Positions 1 through 5,173 of a stretch of 6,468 bases of DNA are shown here, one piece after another. The notes below the pieces were generated by a model that was given only the letters and a program-made list of their open reading frames with translations, was not told the origin of the DNA and did no database searches. The translations under genes were made by a program, and so were the position numbers. The DNA is from Gemmatimonadota bacterium (lineage in GTDB: Bacteria; Gemmatimonadota; Gemmatimonadetes; Longimicrobiales; RSA9), in the NCBI GenBank assembly GCA_019689775.1, contig JADGGV010000243.1, forward strand, positions 1 through 6,468, in the 5' to 3' direction. Numbering within the stretch: the first letter of the stretch is position 1; every line of letters begins with the position of its first letter.

Positions 1-134
1 GCCCCCGCCGCACGCCGCAGCCGGCCGAGCCGGAGGAGCCGGCCGAGCCGGAGCGGCGCGCGCCCCGGGACGACCCCGACCCCGATTCCGACCGCGGCTG
101 GCGCGGCTGGCTCGGCCGGCTCCGCGGCCGCTGA
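1..134 (+). CDS. 3' end of an unidentified protein with a Pro/Glu-rich tail (partial)
   Basis: The frame with codons starting at position 3 is open from the window edge to a TGA at 132-134, giving 43 residues. I see a low-complexity stretch of alternating Pro, Ala and Glu (PAEPEEPAEPE), then Arg/Asp-rich residues, then a basic, tryptophan-containing end (GWRGWLGRLRGR). The tail would be disordered apart from the short amphipathic terminus, which could touch a membrane or a nucleic acid; that is inference. An 18-bp tandem duplication builds the Pro/Glu part. No catalytic domain is in view, so I cannot name the product. It points the same way as the genes downstream, but a gap of about 185 bases follows. 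Chance open frames are common at this GC content, which limits confidence. Confidence 0.55.
   Translation, partial: PRRTPQPAEPEEPAEPERRAPRDDPDPDSDRGWRGWLGRLRGR
21..56 (+). repeat. Two tandem 18-bp units inside the partial gene
   Basis: Positions 21-38 and 39-56 are near-identical 18-mers that differ only in the last codon (GAG against CGG). In the partial gene's frame they read PAEPEE and PAEPER, so the unit length keeps the frame. This is a small in-frame duplication of a Pro/Glu linker. Confidence 0.8.
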
Positions 135-146
135 GTCCGGACGAAC

Positions 147-160
147 GGGTCGAACGACCC
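147..160 (+). terminator. Perfect inverted repeat just after the first stop codon
   Basis: GGGTCG at 147-152 and CGACCC at 155-160 are exact complements separated by AA. They lie 12 bases after the stop at 132-134. The two-base spacer means the innermost pair must open to form a hairpin. A second, looser pairing (CCAGGC 159-164 with GCCTGG 176-181) overlaps its right arm. No T-tract follows, so it is not a canonical intrinsic terminator. It may end the upstream transcript or be a protein-binding palindrome. Confidence 0.3.
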
Positions 161-307
161 AGGCCGCCCGCGCACGCCTGGCTAGATTCCCGAAACTCCG
201 CCCTCGCGGCCGGCGTAGTGGCCCGGGCGGCGGGGGGCGGTCGGCGCTGCGGGCGGACCCGCGCGCCGGAGCGGCCCCGCGCCGCTCGTGGGATCGGTTG
301 GACCGTT

Positions 308-312
308 GGAGG
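308..312 (+). promoter_or_regulatory. Shine-Dalgarno site of the small membrane protein
   Basis: GGAGG sits six bases before the ATG at 319. This decides the start against an in-frame TTG at 298, which has no comparable site. Confidence 0.65.
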
Positions 313-318
313 TGGGCC

Positions 319-513
319 ATGCGGGATCGGGCGCGGAAGATCAAGCGGCGGATCGGCATCGTCGTGGGAGTGGCCGGACTGGCCGCGCTCGGCAACGCGG
401 TGCTGGTGGTCACGCGGGGTGGATTGCCGTCCGTCCCGAAGGATCGGCCCGCGATGACCGCGGACTCGGCGCGCGCGCCGGTGCCGACGGCCGCGCCGGA
501 GGCGCACGGCTAG
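319..513 (+). CDS. Small single-pass membrane protein, unknown function
   Basis: This encodes 64 residues from an ATG with a strong GGAGG site. Residues 2-11 are strongly basic (RDRARKIKRR). A hydrophobic segment of about 20 residues follows (roughly 12-31, IGIVVGVAG...AVLVV). The remainder is a Pro/Ala-rich tail with few charges. By the positive-inside rule the N-terminus should be cytoplasmic and the tail outside; a membrane anchor fits better than a secreted protein, because there is no convincing signal-peptidase site. It lies 161 bases upstream of galT on the same strand, so it could share a transcript with the gal genes. Nothing links it to galactose uptake, and one helix is too little for a transporter. 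I do not recognise the family. The evidence that it is real is the combination of RBS, basic N-terminus and helix. Confidence 0.6.
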   Translation: MRDRARKIKRRIGIVVGVAGLAALGNAVLVVTRGGLPSVPKDRPAMTADSARAPVPTAAPEAHG

Positions 514-553
514 ACCGCGACGGCGGCGCCGAGCACATTGCGGCCGGCCGCGG

Positions 554-568
554 CGCGGGATGCCCGCG
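554..568 (+). other. GC-rich hairpin in the leader between the small ORF and galT
   Basis: CGCGGG (554-559) pairs with CCCGCG (563-568) around a three-base ATG loop. A perfect 12-bp palindrome, GCGGCCGGCCGC, lies just before it at 540-551. No T-run follows. It could be a weak terminator or a leader structure ahead of galT, but short GC palindromes are common at this base composition. Confidence 0.25.
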
Positions 569-674
569 GTCGGCCTTGGGATCGGACGACGAAGGCCTGG
601 AGCGATAGGTCCGTGAGATACGGCGCCGCGCGGCTCCGCCTCGAGCCCGGCCGATCGCCAGCGAACACGGAGCC

Positions 675-1811
675 ATGACGAACCCGACGACGCCGGAGCC
701 GGCGGAGGCGGACCTCTGGACGGCCGACCATCCGCATCGGCGGCGGAACGCGCTGACGGGCGACTGGGTGCTCGTCTCGCCGCACCGCGTGCGCCGGCCC
801 TGGCAGGGGCAGGTCGAGCGCGTGGCGCCGGCCAGCCGCCCGGCCTACGACCCCGGCTGCTACCTCTGCCCGGGGAACGTGCGCGCGGACGGGAAGCGAA
901 CGCCCCACTACACCTCGACGTTCGTCTTCACGAACGACTTCCCCGCGCTGCTCCCGGACGCGCCACCGCCGCCCGCCCGCGGGCGCGCCGCCTCGGCGGG
1001 CGGCGATGCCGACGCGACGCTCCTGCGCGCGGAGCCGGCGCGCGGCACCTGCCGCGTCGTCTGCTTCTCGCCGCGGCACGACCTGACGCTGTCGCGCATG
1101 GCGACGCACGAGATCCGCCAGGTCGTCGACGTCTGGGCCGAGGAGACCGAAACGCTGGGGCGGGCGTATCGCTGGGTGCAGGTCTTCGAGAACCGCGGCG
1201 AGGCGATGGGCGCATCGAACCCGCACCCGCACGGCCAGATCTGGGCGCTGGACACACTCCCGACCGAGCCGGCCAAGGAGGATCGCTGCCAGCGCGAGCA
1301 CCACGCCCGCACCGGCCGCCCGCTCCTCGCCGAGTACGCCGCGCTCGAGGCCGCGCGCGGCGAGCGCGTCGTCGTCGCGGGCGAGCACTGGCTGGTCGTC
1401 GTGCCGTTCTGGGCGGTCTGGCCGTTCGAGACGCTGCTCCTGCCGCGCCGCCCGGTCCACCGCCTCCCGGAGCTGGACGACCCGGCGCGCGACGAGCTGG
1501 CCGCCGTCCTCAAGCGCCTCCTCGCCGGCTACGACGCCCTGTTCGAGACGCCGTTCCCGTACTCGATGGGCTGGCACGGCGCGCCGTGGGACACAGGCGA
1601 CGTCGCCCACTGGCAGCTCCACGCCCACGTCTACCCGCCGCTCCTCCGCTCGGCGACCGTCAGGAAGTTCATGGTCGGCTTCGAGATGCTGGGCGAAGCG
1701 CAGCGGGACCTGACGCCGGAGCAGGCGGCCGAGCGGCTGCGCGCGGCGGTCGCGGCGCGGGACGCCGTGGCGCGGGACGCCACGGCGCGGGACACGGAGG
1801 CGCGGGCGTGA
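675..1811 (+). CDS. galT: Galactose-1-phosphate uridylyltransferase
   Basis: This is the second Leloir enzyme, cytoplasmic: UDP-glucose + galactose-1-phosphate gives glucose-1-phosphate + UDP-galactose, through a uridylylated histidine. The 378 residues follow the Escherichia coli type closely, including HPHRRRNALTGDWVLVSPHR (about 19-38), CYLC (62-65), FSPRH (131-135), SNPHPHGQIW (181-190), PFETLLLP (250-257), FPYSMGWHGAP (294-304) and HWQLHAH (312-318). By alignment from memory, H186 is the nucleophile; C62, C65, H135 and H184 form the structural zinc site; E202, H301, H316 and H318 form the second metal site. All are present. The N-terminus is about 12 residues longer than in E. coli. The end is an ARD-repeat tail. 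The GGAG at 669-672 is only two bases from the ATG, but there is no better start. galK overlaps its stop. Confidence 0.97.
   Translation: MTNPTTPEPAEADLWTADHPHRRRNALTGDWVLVSPHRVRRPWQGQVERVAPASRPAYDPGCYLCPGNVRADGKRTPHYTSTFVFTNDFPALLPDAPPPPARGRAASAGGDADATLLRAEPARGTCRVVCFSPRHDLTLSRMATHEIRQVVDVWAEETETLGRAYRWVQVFENRGEAMGASNPHPHGQIWALDTLPTEPAKEDRCQREHHARTGRPLLAEYAALEAARGERVVVAGEHWLVVVPFWAVWPFETLLLPRRPVHRLPELDDPARDELAAVLKRLLAGYDALFETPFPYSMGWHGAPWDTGDVAHWQLHAHVYPPLLRSATVRKFMVGFEMLGEAQRDLTPEQAAERLRAAVAARDAVARDATARDTEARA
1752..1808 (+). repeat. 15-bp imperfect tandem repeat at the galT 3' end
   Basis: Three full 15-bp units and one partial unit run through the last codons of galT: 1752-1766, 1767-1781, 1782-1796 and 1797-1808. 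Each has the core GGCGCGGGAC or GGCGCGGG. The unit is five codons, giving the peptide xARDx four times (residues 360-378). Differences fall mostly in the first and last codons. The junction of the last two units contains the GGAGG used by galK. Confidence 0.85.
1796..1800 (+). promoter_or_regulatory. Shine-Dalgarno site of galK inside galT
   Basis: GGAGG lies seven bases before the GTG at 1808. It supports that codon as the galK start and implies translational coupling, because ribosomes finishing galT pass directly over this site. Confidence 0.8.
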
Positions 1812-3025
1812 GCCGGAGCGGGCGCGCCGGGGAGCGGCGGAGCGGGACGCCGCCGGGCCGCGGGGCCGGCGCGGCGGGCGTGCGCGAGCGCGTCGAGCGG
1901 GAGTTCGCCGAGCGCTTCGGCGGCGCGCCGACGTTCGTCGTGCGCGCGCCCGGCCGGGTCAACCTGATCGGCGAGCACACGGACTACAACGACGGCTTCG
2001 TGCTCCCGATCGCGATCGACCGCGAGGTGCGCATCGCGCTGCGCCCGCGCGGCGACGGGCGTGTCGTGCTGCGCTCGCTCGACTACGACGAGACGCTAGT
2101 GCTCGAGCCGGCCGCCGTCCGGCGCACCGGCGCGGGGTGGGGCGAGTACGTGAAGGGCGTCGCCTGGGCGCTGCGCGAGGCCGGCCTCACGGCGGCGGGG
2201 TGGGAGGGCGTGATGGCCGGCGACGTCCCGCGCGGCGCCGGCCTCTCCTCCTCCGCGGCCGTCGAGCTGGCCGCGCTGCGCGCGTTCGCGGCGGCCGGCG
2301 GCCTGCCGTGGCGCCCGCTCGAAATGGCCCGCCTCGGCCAGCGCGTCGAGAACGCGTGGATCGGCGTCGCCTCGGGGATCATGGACCAGACGGTGATCGC
2401 CGCCGGGCGCGCCGGGCACGCGCTCCTGATCGACTGCCGCTCGCTCGCGATCGAGCCCGCCCCGCTCCCGGACGGCGCCGCCGTCGTCGTGCTCGACACC
2501 GGCACGCGCCGCGGCCTGGTCGGCTCCGCCTACAACGACCGCCGCCGCCAGTGCGAGGCCGCGGCGCGCCACTTCGGCGTTGCGGCGCTGCGCGACGTCG
2601 CGCTCGACGGGTTCCGCGAGCGCGCCGCCGGACTCGACCCGGTGACGCACCGGCGCGCGCGCCACGTGGTCACCGAGAACGACCGCACGCTGCGCGCGGC
2701 GGACGCGATGCGTCGCGGCGACGTCGCCGGGCTCGGCCGCCTGATGGACGCCAGCCACGCGAGCCTGCGCGACGACTTCCAGGTCACGAACGCGGCGCTG
2801 GACGCGATCGTCGAGATCGCGCGGGCGCAGCCGGGGTGCCACGGCGCGCGCATGACCGGCGCCGGCTTCGGCGGCTGCGCCGTCGCGCTCGTGGACGCCG
2901 ATGCCGCGGCGGCGTTCGTCGCAGAGGTCGGCCGCCGCTACGCGGCCTTGACCGGCCTGCGCGCGGAGTGCTACGTCTGCCAGGCGGCGGACGGCGCGAG
3001 CGTCGAGAAGGGGCCCGGCGCCTGA
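1808..3025 (+). CDS. galK: Galactokinase (GHMP kinase family)
   Basis: This is the first Leloir step, cytoplasmic: ATP + galactose gives ADP + galactose-1-phosphate. The 405 residues contain the galactokinase signature GRVNLIGEHTDYNDG (49-63), the ATP-binding GHMP motif PRGAGLSSSAAVELA (141-155), SGIMDQ (189-194) and the C-terminal motif MTGAGFGGCAVAL (349-361). By comparison with characterised galactokinases, R50 and D193 are the catalytic pair, and E56, H57, D59 and Y242 bind the sugar. All are present, so the enzyme should be active. The GTG start is chosen for its GGAGG site and its GTGA overlap with the galT stop. It gives an Arg/Gly-rich, probably disordered N-terminal extension of about 24 residues. 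A second in-frame GTG at 1880 would give 381 residues, nearer the usual length, but has no good RBS. Order and overlap indicate a galTK operon. Confidence 0.96.
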   Translation: MSRSGRAGERRSGTPPGRGAGAAGVRERVEREFAERFGGAPTFVVRAPGRVNLIGEHTDYNDGFVLPIAIDREVRIALRPRGDGRVVLRSLDYDETLVLEPAAVRRTGAGWGEYVKGVAWALREAGLTAAGWEGVMAGDVPRGAGLSSSAAVELAALRAFAAAGGLPWRPLEMARLGQRVENAWIGVASGIMDQTVIAAGRAGHALLIDCRSLAIEPAPLPDGAAVVVLDTGTRRGLVGSAYNDRRRQCEAAARHFGVAALRDVALDGFRERAAGLDPVTHRRARHVVTENDRTLRAADAMRRGDVAGLGRLMDASHASLRDDFQVTNAALDAIVEIARAQPGCHGARMTGAGFGGCAVALVDADAAAAFVAEVGRRYAALTGLRAECYVCQAADGASVEKGPGA

Positions 3026-3064
3026 GTCGCACGCTCCCCACTCTTTCCCTCTCCCACGCCGCCA

Positions 3065-3094
3065 CCCGGGCCCGACTTCGAACCTCGGGCCGGG
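3065..3094. terminator. Hairpin between convergent galK and the RES toxin gene
   Basis: CCCGGGCCCGA (3065-3075) pairs with TCGGGCCGGG (3085-3094), with one bulged G and a nine-base loop. It occupies the middle of the 79-bp gap between two convergent stop codons, the expected place for a two-way terminator. Neither flank has a T-tract, so Rho-independent action is uncertain. Confidence 0.45.
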
Positions 3095-3104
3095 ACGCCC
3101 CCAA

Positions 3105-3560
3105 TTACCGGCTCAGTAGCCGAGGATCGAACGCGAACGGCTCGGAGACCACCGTTAACGCCGCCGCGGCCGGATGCACGGGGTTCAGCAGCCCGTTGAA
3201 CTCGATGGGGATCACCGCGGACGGGACCCTCAGGAGGAGCGCGCTGCCGCGCCGGATCCAGTCGTCGCCCCGGGCAATGCAGGCAGGATGGTCCACGCCC
3301 GTGCGCCAGCCATCCGGCAGCTCCTCGAGCGCGACTTCCTCGACAGGCGCCTCATCCGGAACGTCGATCGTCAGCGCCACCAGGTCGCCCGGCACGTTGT
3401 CGATGTCTGTATGGACCAGATACTCGAGGGCGGCCAGGGAGAGCGTGGTAGAGGCGTAGACGACGGCGACGCCCCGCGAGTTCCAGCGACCGCCATAAAG
3501 ACGCGCCCCCTCGCCGTCGAGCCTGGCGTAGGGGGCGCTCGCGATCCGGTACAGGCGCAT
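3105..3560 (-). CDS. RES-domain toxin (NAD+-degrading toxin of a RES/Xre module)
   Basis: The 151 residues cover essentially one RES domain, whose characterised members split or phosphorolyse NAD+ in the cytoplasm and stop growth. Visible family features are the YRIA start, GGRWNSRG (23-30), VVYAS (33-37), LAALEYLVH (42-50), RVPSAVIP (111-118) and EFNGLLNPVHP (120-130), which contains the family's N-LLNP-HP motif. R25, Y35 and E46 have the same spacing as the catalytic Arg31, Tyr41 and Glu52 reported, as I recall, for the Pseudomonas putida toxin, so the active site looks intact. The ATG overlaps the antitoxin stop as TGATG, implying coupled translation with antitoxin made first. Base composition is visibly less extreme than in the gal genes, consistent with acquisition. 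The substrate assignment rests on family knowledge. Confidence 0.92.
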   Translation of the reverse strand: MRLYRIASAPYARLDGEGARLYGGRWNSRGVAVVYASTTLSLAALEYLVHTDIDNVPGDLVALTIDVPDEAPVEEVALEELPDGWRTGVDHPACIARGDDWIRRGSALLLRVPSAVIPIEFNGLLNPVHPAAAALTVVSEPFAFDPRLLSR

Positions 3561-3991
3561 CAGCTATAGACGCCGTGCTGGAGGCGGCCCAACGTACGCT
3601 CCACGAGCTGCGTACCGGCGTCCGTGTCCAGCAGGTCGATCGGCCGGCGCCCATCGAGCGCCCGATTCTCCCGCCGGAGCCAACGGTGGGCCTTCGCCTC
3701 GTCTCCGAGCACCGCCTCCGCGCGGCTCACGATGCGAAGAACGCGCGCGAGGCGGTCGGACTCGTGCGCCGTGAGCGGCGCCTCCTTCGCCCAGCGGCGC
3801 CGCAACGTGCGCTCGGAGATCACGAGCCGGTAGACCTCCTGAGGCTCCAGCTTGTGCGTCTCGAGAACCTGGTCGACGAGCTCGACGGGAAGACCGCCCC
3901 GGACGGCCGTCACCGCCTCGGCGGTCGCCTCCCCGAGCACACTGAGCATGGCAACACCCGACCTCTTGTCTTCGCGGACGCGCTGAACCAT
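3560..3991 (-). CDS. Xre/MbcA/ParS-type antitoxin of the RES module
   Basis: This 143-residue protein neutralises the RES toxin and, in studied family members, represses its own promoter as a DNA-binding protein. The N-terminal half resembles an Xre-like helix-turn-helix region, including VYRLVISERTLRRRWA (53-68). The C-terminal half shows the toxin-binding domain (the DUF2384 type): LTAHESDRLARVLRIV (73-88), AEAVLGD (91-97), AHRWLRRENRALDGRRP (101-117), then a conserved ending close to LGRLQHGVYS (134-143). In known RES/Xre complexes the antitoxin C-terminus reaches the toxin's active-site cleft. The ATG at 3991 is preceded by a strong GGAGGGAGGT; an internal Met15 lacks such a site. The first 15 residues are poorly conserved in the family as I know it. 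It is the upstream gene of the pair and overlaps the toxin start. Confidence 0.92.
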   Translation of the reverse strand: MVQRVREDKRSGVAMLSVLGEATAEAVTAVRGGLPVELVDQVLETHKLEPQEVYRLVISERTLRRRWAKEAPLTAHESDRLARVLRIVSRAEAVLGDEAKAHRWLRRENRALDGRRPIDLLDTDAGTQLVERTLGRLQHGVYS

Positions 3992-3993
3992 CG

Positions 3994-4003
3994 ACCTCCC
4001 TCC
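3994..4003 (-). promoter_or_regulatory. Strong Shine-Dalgarno site of the antitoxin gene
   Basis: Read on the minus strand, GGAGGGAGGT ends two bases before the ATG, and its first GGAGG is seven bases from it. Such a strong site on the first gene favours excess antitoxin, as expected in a toxin-antitoxin operon. Confidence 0.75.
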
Positions 4004-4029
4004 GCTTAGCCATGTGGCATTTGCAATCT

Positions 4030-4041
4030 GGCCAATTGGCC
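4030..4041. promoter_or_regulatory. 12-bp palindrome, candidate operator of the toxin-antitoxin operon
   Basis: GGCCAATTGGCC is a perfect palindrome centred about 44 bases upstream of the antitoxin start. A second, smaller dyad (GCCA-TG-TGGC, 4009-4018) lies between it and the RBS. Xre-type antitoxins usually bind inverted repeats in their own promoters, so this is the natural candidate. It is also one of the few AT-containing spots nearby. I could not define convincing -35 and -10 boxes around it. Confidence 0.4.
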
Positions 4042-4122
4042 GAGCGCGGACAAGGGGCCCGGAAGCGGCTCTGGCCGTGTGGCTCCGTCGCGGAGGACCG
4101 GCTGCGCGCTACGGACGCGGCG

Positions 4123-4414
4123 CCGCCACAGCCGGGCTCGGCCGCCACGATTGTCCGGCGCCGGCGCGCAGAACCCGCCAAGCGTGAGGCGCGGACGCAC
4201 GGTCGGCGGATTCCGGCTGCCTGGCGCATCGGATCCGCCAGGCGCGCCCCCGCCTCGAGCGCCGCTGGCGGATCGGGGGCGCATACCGCACGCGATCGGA
4301 CACCGCCTCGCTTGCCCGCGGCGCGTGGCGGATTCGGTGCGTCGGACGCCCGAGGAAGTGGACGAACGACGCCAGGCCTCGACGGCGAACTGTCCGGAGG
4401 TGAGCAGTCCGCCA
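4123..4414. repeat. Cluster of degenerate TGGCGGAT / ATCCGCCA motifs
   Basis: The hexamer CCGCCA or its complement TGGCGG recurs at 4123, 4142, 4175, 4235, 4266, 4326 and 4409, and again at 4573 outside the cluster. Several copies extend to TGGCGGAT or ATCCGCCA, and a one-mismatch copy (CGGCGGAT) sits at 4204. CCGCCAAGCG occurs exactly twice (4175-4184 and 4409-4418), and ATCCGCCA exactly twice (4233-4240 and 4571-4578). Between 4175 and 4273 the copies are roughly 30 bp apart and alternate in orientation. The sequence between them is not conserved, so this is not a CRISPR array. Confidence 0.45.
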
Positions 4415-4525
4415 AGCGCCCAGACGTGCCGGCCACGCGACGGCCGCGCCCCCTGTCCCGCACTCAGCGGGGTTATTGCCGAGAACCCGGCACGCACGGA
4501 CCACGAGGAGACGGTTGCAGGGATC

Positions 4526-4651
4526 ATGGCAATTATTCTCGGGGCCGCCGCACGCACCTACGACGTGGCAATCCGCCACCTCGCCGGGTCTCCCACCGTC
4601 AAGGATACGACGTTCCATTTCTCGGTCACCGTAACAGCCGATCGCCGCTGA
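4526..4651 (+). CDS. Possible 41-residue ORF, unknown and doubtful
   Basis: ATG at 4526 to TGA at 4649-4651 encodes a 41-residue peptide beginning MAIILGAAARTYDVAIRHLA and ending FSVTVTADRR. It falls in a stretch that is less GC-rich than its surroundings, so the composition is unlike the usual chance frames here. The alternating residues near the end would suit a short beta-strand. The RBS is poor: AGGGA lies only two bases from the ATG, and GAGGAG is 15 bases away. The frame stays open upstream, so this could also be a remnant of a longer gene. I recognise no family, and it may not be expressed. Confidence 0.2.
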   Translation: MAIILGAAARTYDVAIRHLAGSPTVKDTTFHFSVTVTADRR

Positions 4652-4784
4652 AATTTCGGCCGGCGCCGGCGGCACGAGGCAGATCGTCGTTCCGGGCTCA
4701 TCGCGTGCCGTGACCGCGGCGTGGCCCCCGATGGAGCGACCGACGCCAAGCCGCTCCGTCATTGCCGGCGTCGCTGTTCGCCCG

Positions 4785-5063
4785 TCAGCCTCCCGCCGGG
4801 AACGGCCAGAGCTGTACCTCGTCCACGTAGCACCACCCCCAGTCCTCGCCCGGCTCGAGGGAGCGCACGATCGGGTGCGACGTCGCGTGGAAGTGCTGCG
4901 TCGCGTGCTTGTTCTTCGACGAGTCGCAGCAGCCGACGTGGCCGCACGTGGCGCACAGGCGCAGGTGTACCCAGCGGTCGCCCGTCCGGAGGCACTCCTC
5001 GCACCCCTCGGGCGTCCTCGGCCGCACGTCCCGGATCTGGTCGAGGTGCCGGCACGCGTTCAT
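4785..5063 (-). CDS. Small stand-alone UBP-type zinc-finger protein
   Basis: The 92 residues are almost entirely one ZnF-UBP domain, a fold known in eukaryotes for binding the free C-terminus of ubiquitin. Bacteria have many stand-alone copies of unknown role. Key features are CRH (4-6), CEEC (21-24), DRWVHLRLCATCGHVGCC (29-46), HATQHFHATSHP (53-64) and WCYVDE (77-82). Against HDAC6 as I recall it, one zinc site (C21, C24, C45, H53) and a second (C37, C40, H57, H63) are complete. A third would use C4, H6 and C78, with no obvious fourth ligand. The ATG follows a good GGAGGAG site. It lies 110 bases downstream of the oxidoreductase gene on the same strand, so co-transcription is possible. It probably acts in the cytoplasm; ligand and partners are unknown. 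Confidence 0.9.
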   Translation of the reverse strand: MNACRHLDQIRDVRPRTPEGCEECLRTGDRWVHLRLCATCGHVGCCDSSKNKHATQHFHATSHPIVRSLEPGEDWGWCYVDEVQLWPFPAGG

Positions 5064-5173
5064 GCGCTCCTCCGTGTTGAGGACGTCTCCCGGCGCGCCG
5101 CGCCGTCCCCCGCCGTCGGCGGCAGCCGCGGGTCGACGCGCCCGGGCCGCACGCACGCCCGCGGCATCGCCGC

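Larger units (their letters stand above)
4042..4784. other. Long intergenic region without a recognisable gene
   Basis: About 740 bases lie between the toxin-antitoxin promoter and the stop of the zinc-finger gene. Open frames occur on both strands, but their translations are Arg/Pro/Ala-rich, lack family motifs and have no good RBS, as expected of chance frames at high GC. The left part (about 4120-4420) holds recurring CCGCCA/TGGCGG motifs. The part from about 4470 to 4660 is less GC-rich and contains one possible short ORF. A perfect palindrome, GCCGGCGCCGGC, lies at 4659-4670. A 7-bp inverted repeat (4741-4747 with 4767-4773, 19-base loop) follows the zinc-finger stop and may help end that transcript. 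It may be an old, decayed insertion; no terminal repeats or transposase remnants are visible. Confidence 0.6.

Noticed and set aside
510..1628. A 372-codon open frame on the minus strand opposite galT
   Set aside because: The translation is Arg/Ala/Val-rich without family motifs, and galT on the other strand has unmistakable conserved residues. It is a shadow frame caused by high GC.
3026..3104. Possible tRNA remnant on the minus strand, because the hairpin loop contains TTCGAA and the sequence includes GCCCGGGTGGCGG, like a tRNA-Leu 5' end
   Set aside because: The loop around TTCGAA is nine bases with the wrong closing pairs for a T-arm. The two elements are in the wrong order, and no anticodon arm or acceptor stem can be drawn.
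2137..3459. A 440-codon plus-strand frame across galK and the start of the toxin gene
   Set aside because: It is very Arg-rich, out of frame with galK, and runs over both convergent genes. It has no RBS or motif.
4175..4332. CRISPR array, because motifs recur about every 30 bp
   Set aside because: The repeated core is only 6-8 bases, orientation alternates, spacing is not constant and there are no cas genes.
4109..4762. A 217-codon minus-strand frame in the gene-free region
   Set aside because: There is no RBS at its ATG, the product is Arg/Ala-rich with no recognisable domain, and equally long frames exist in other registers of the same DNA.
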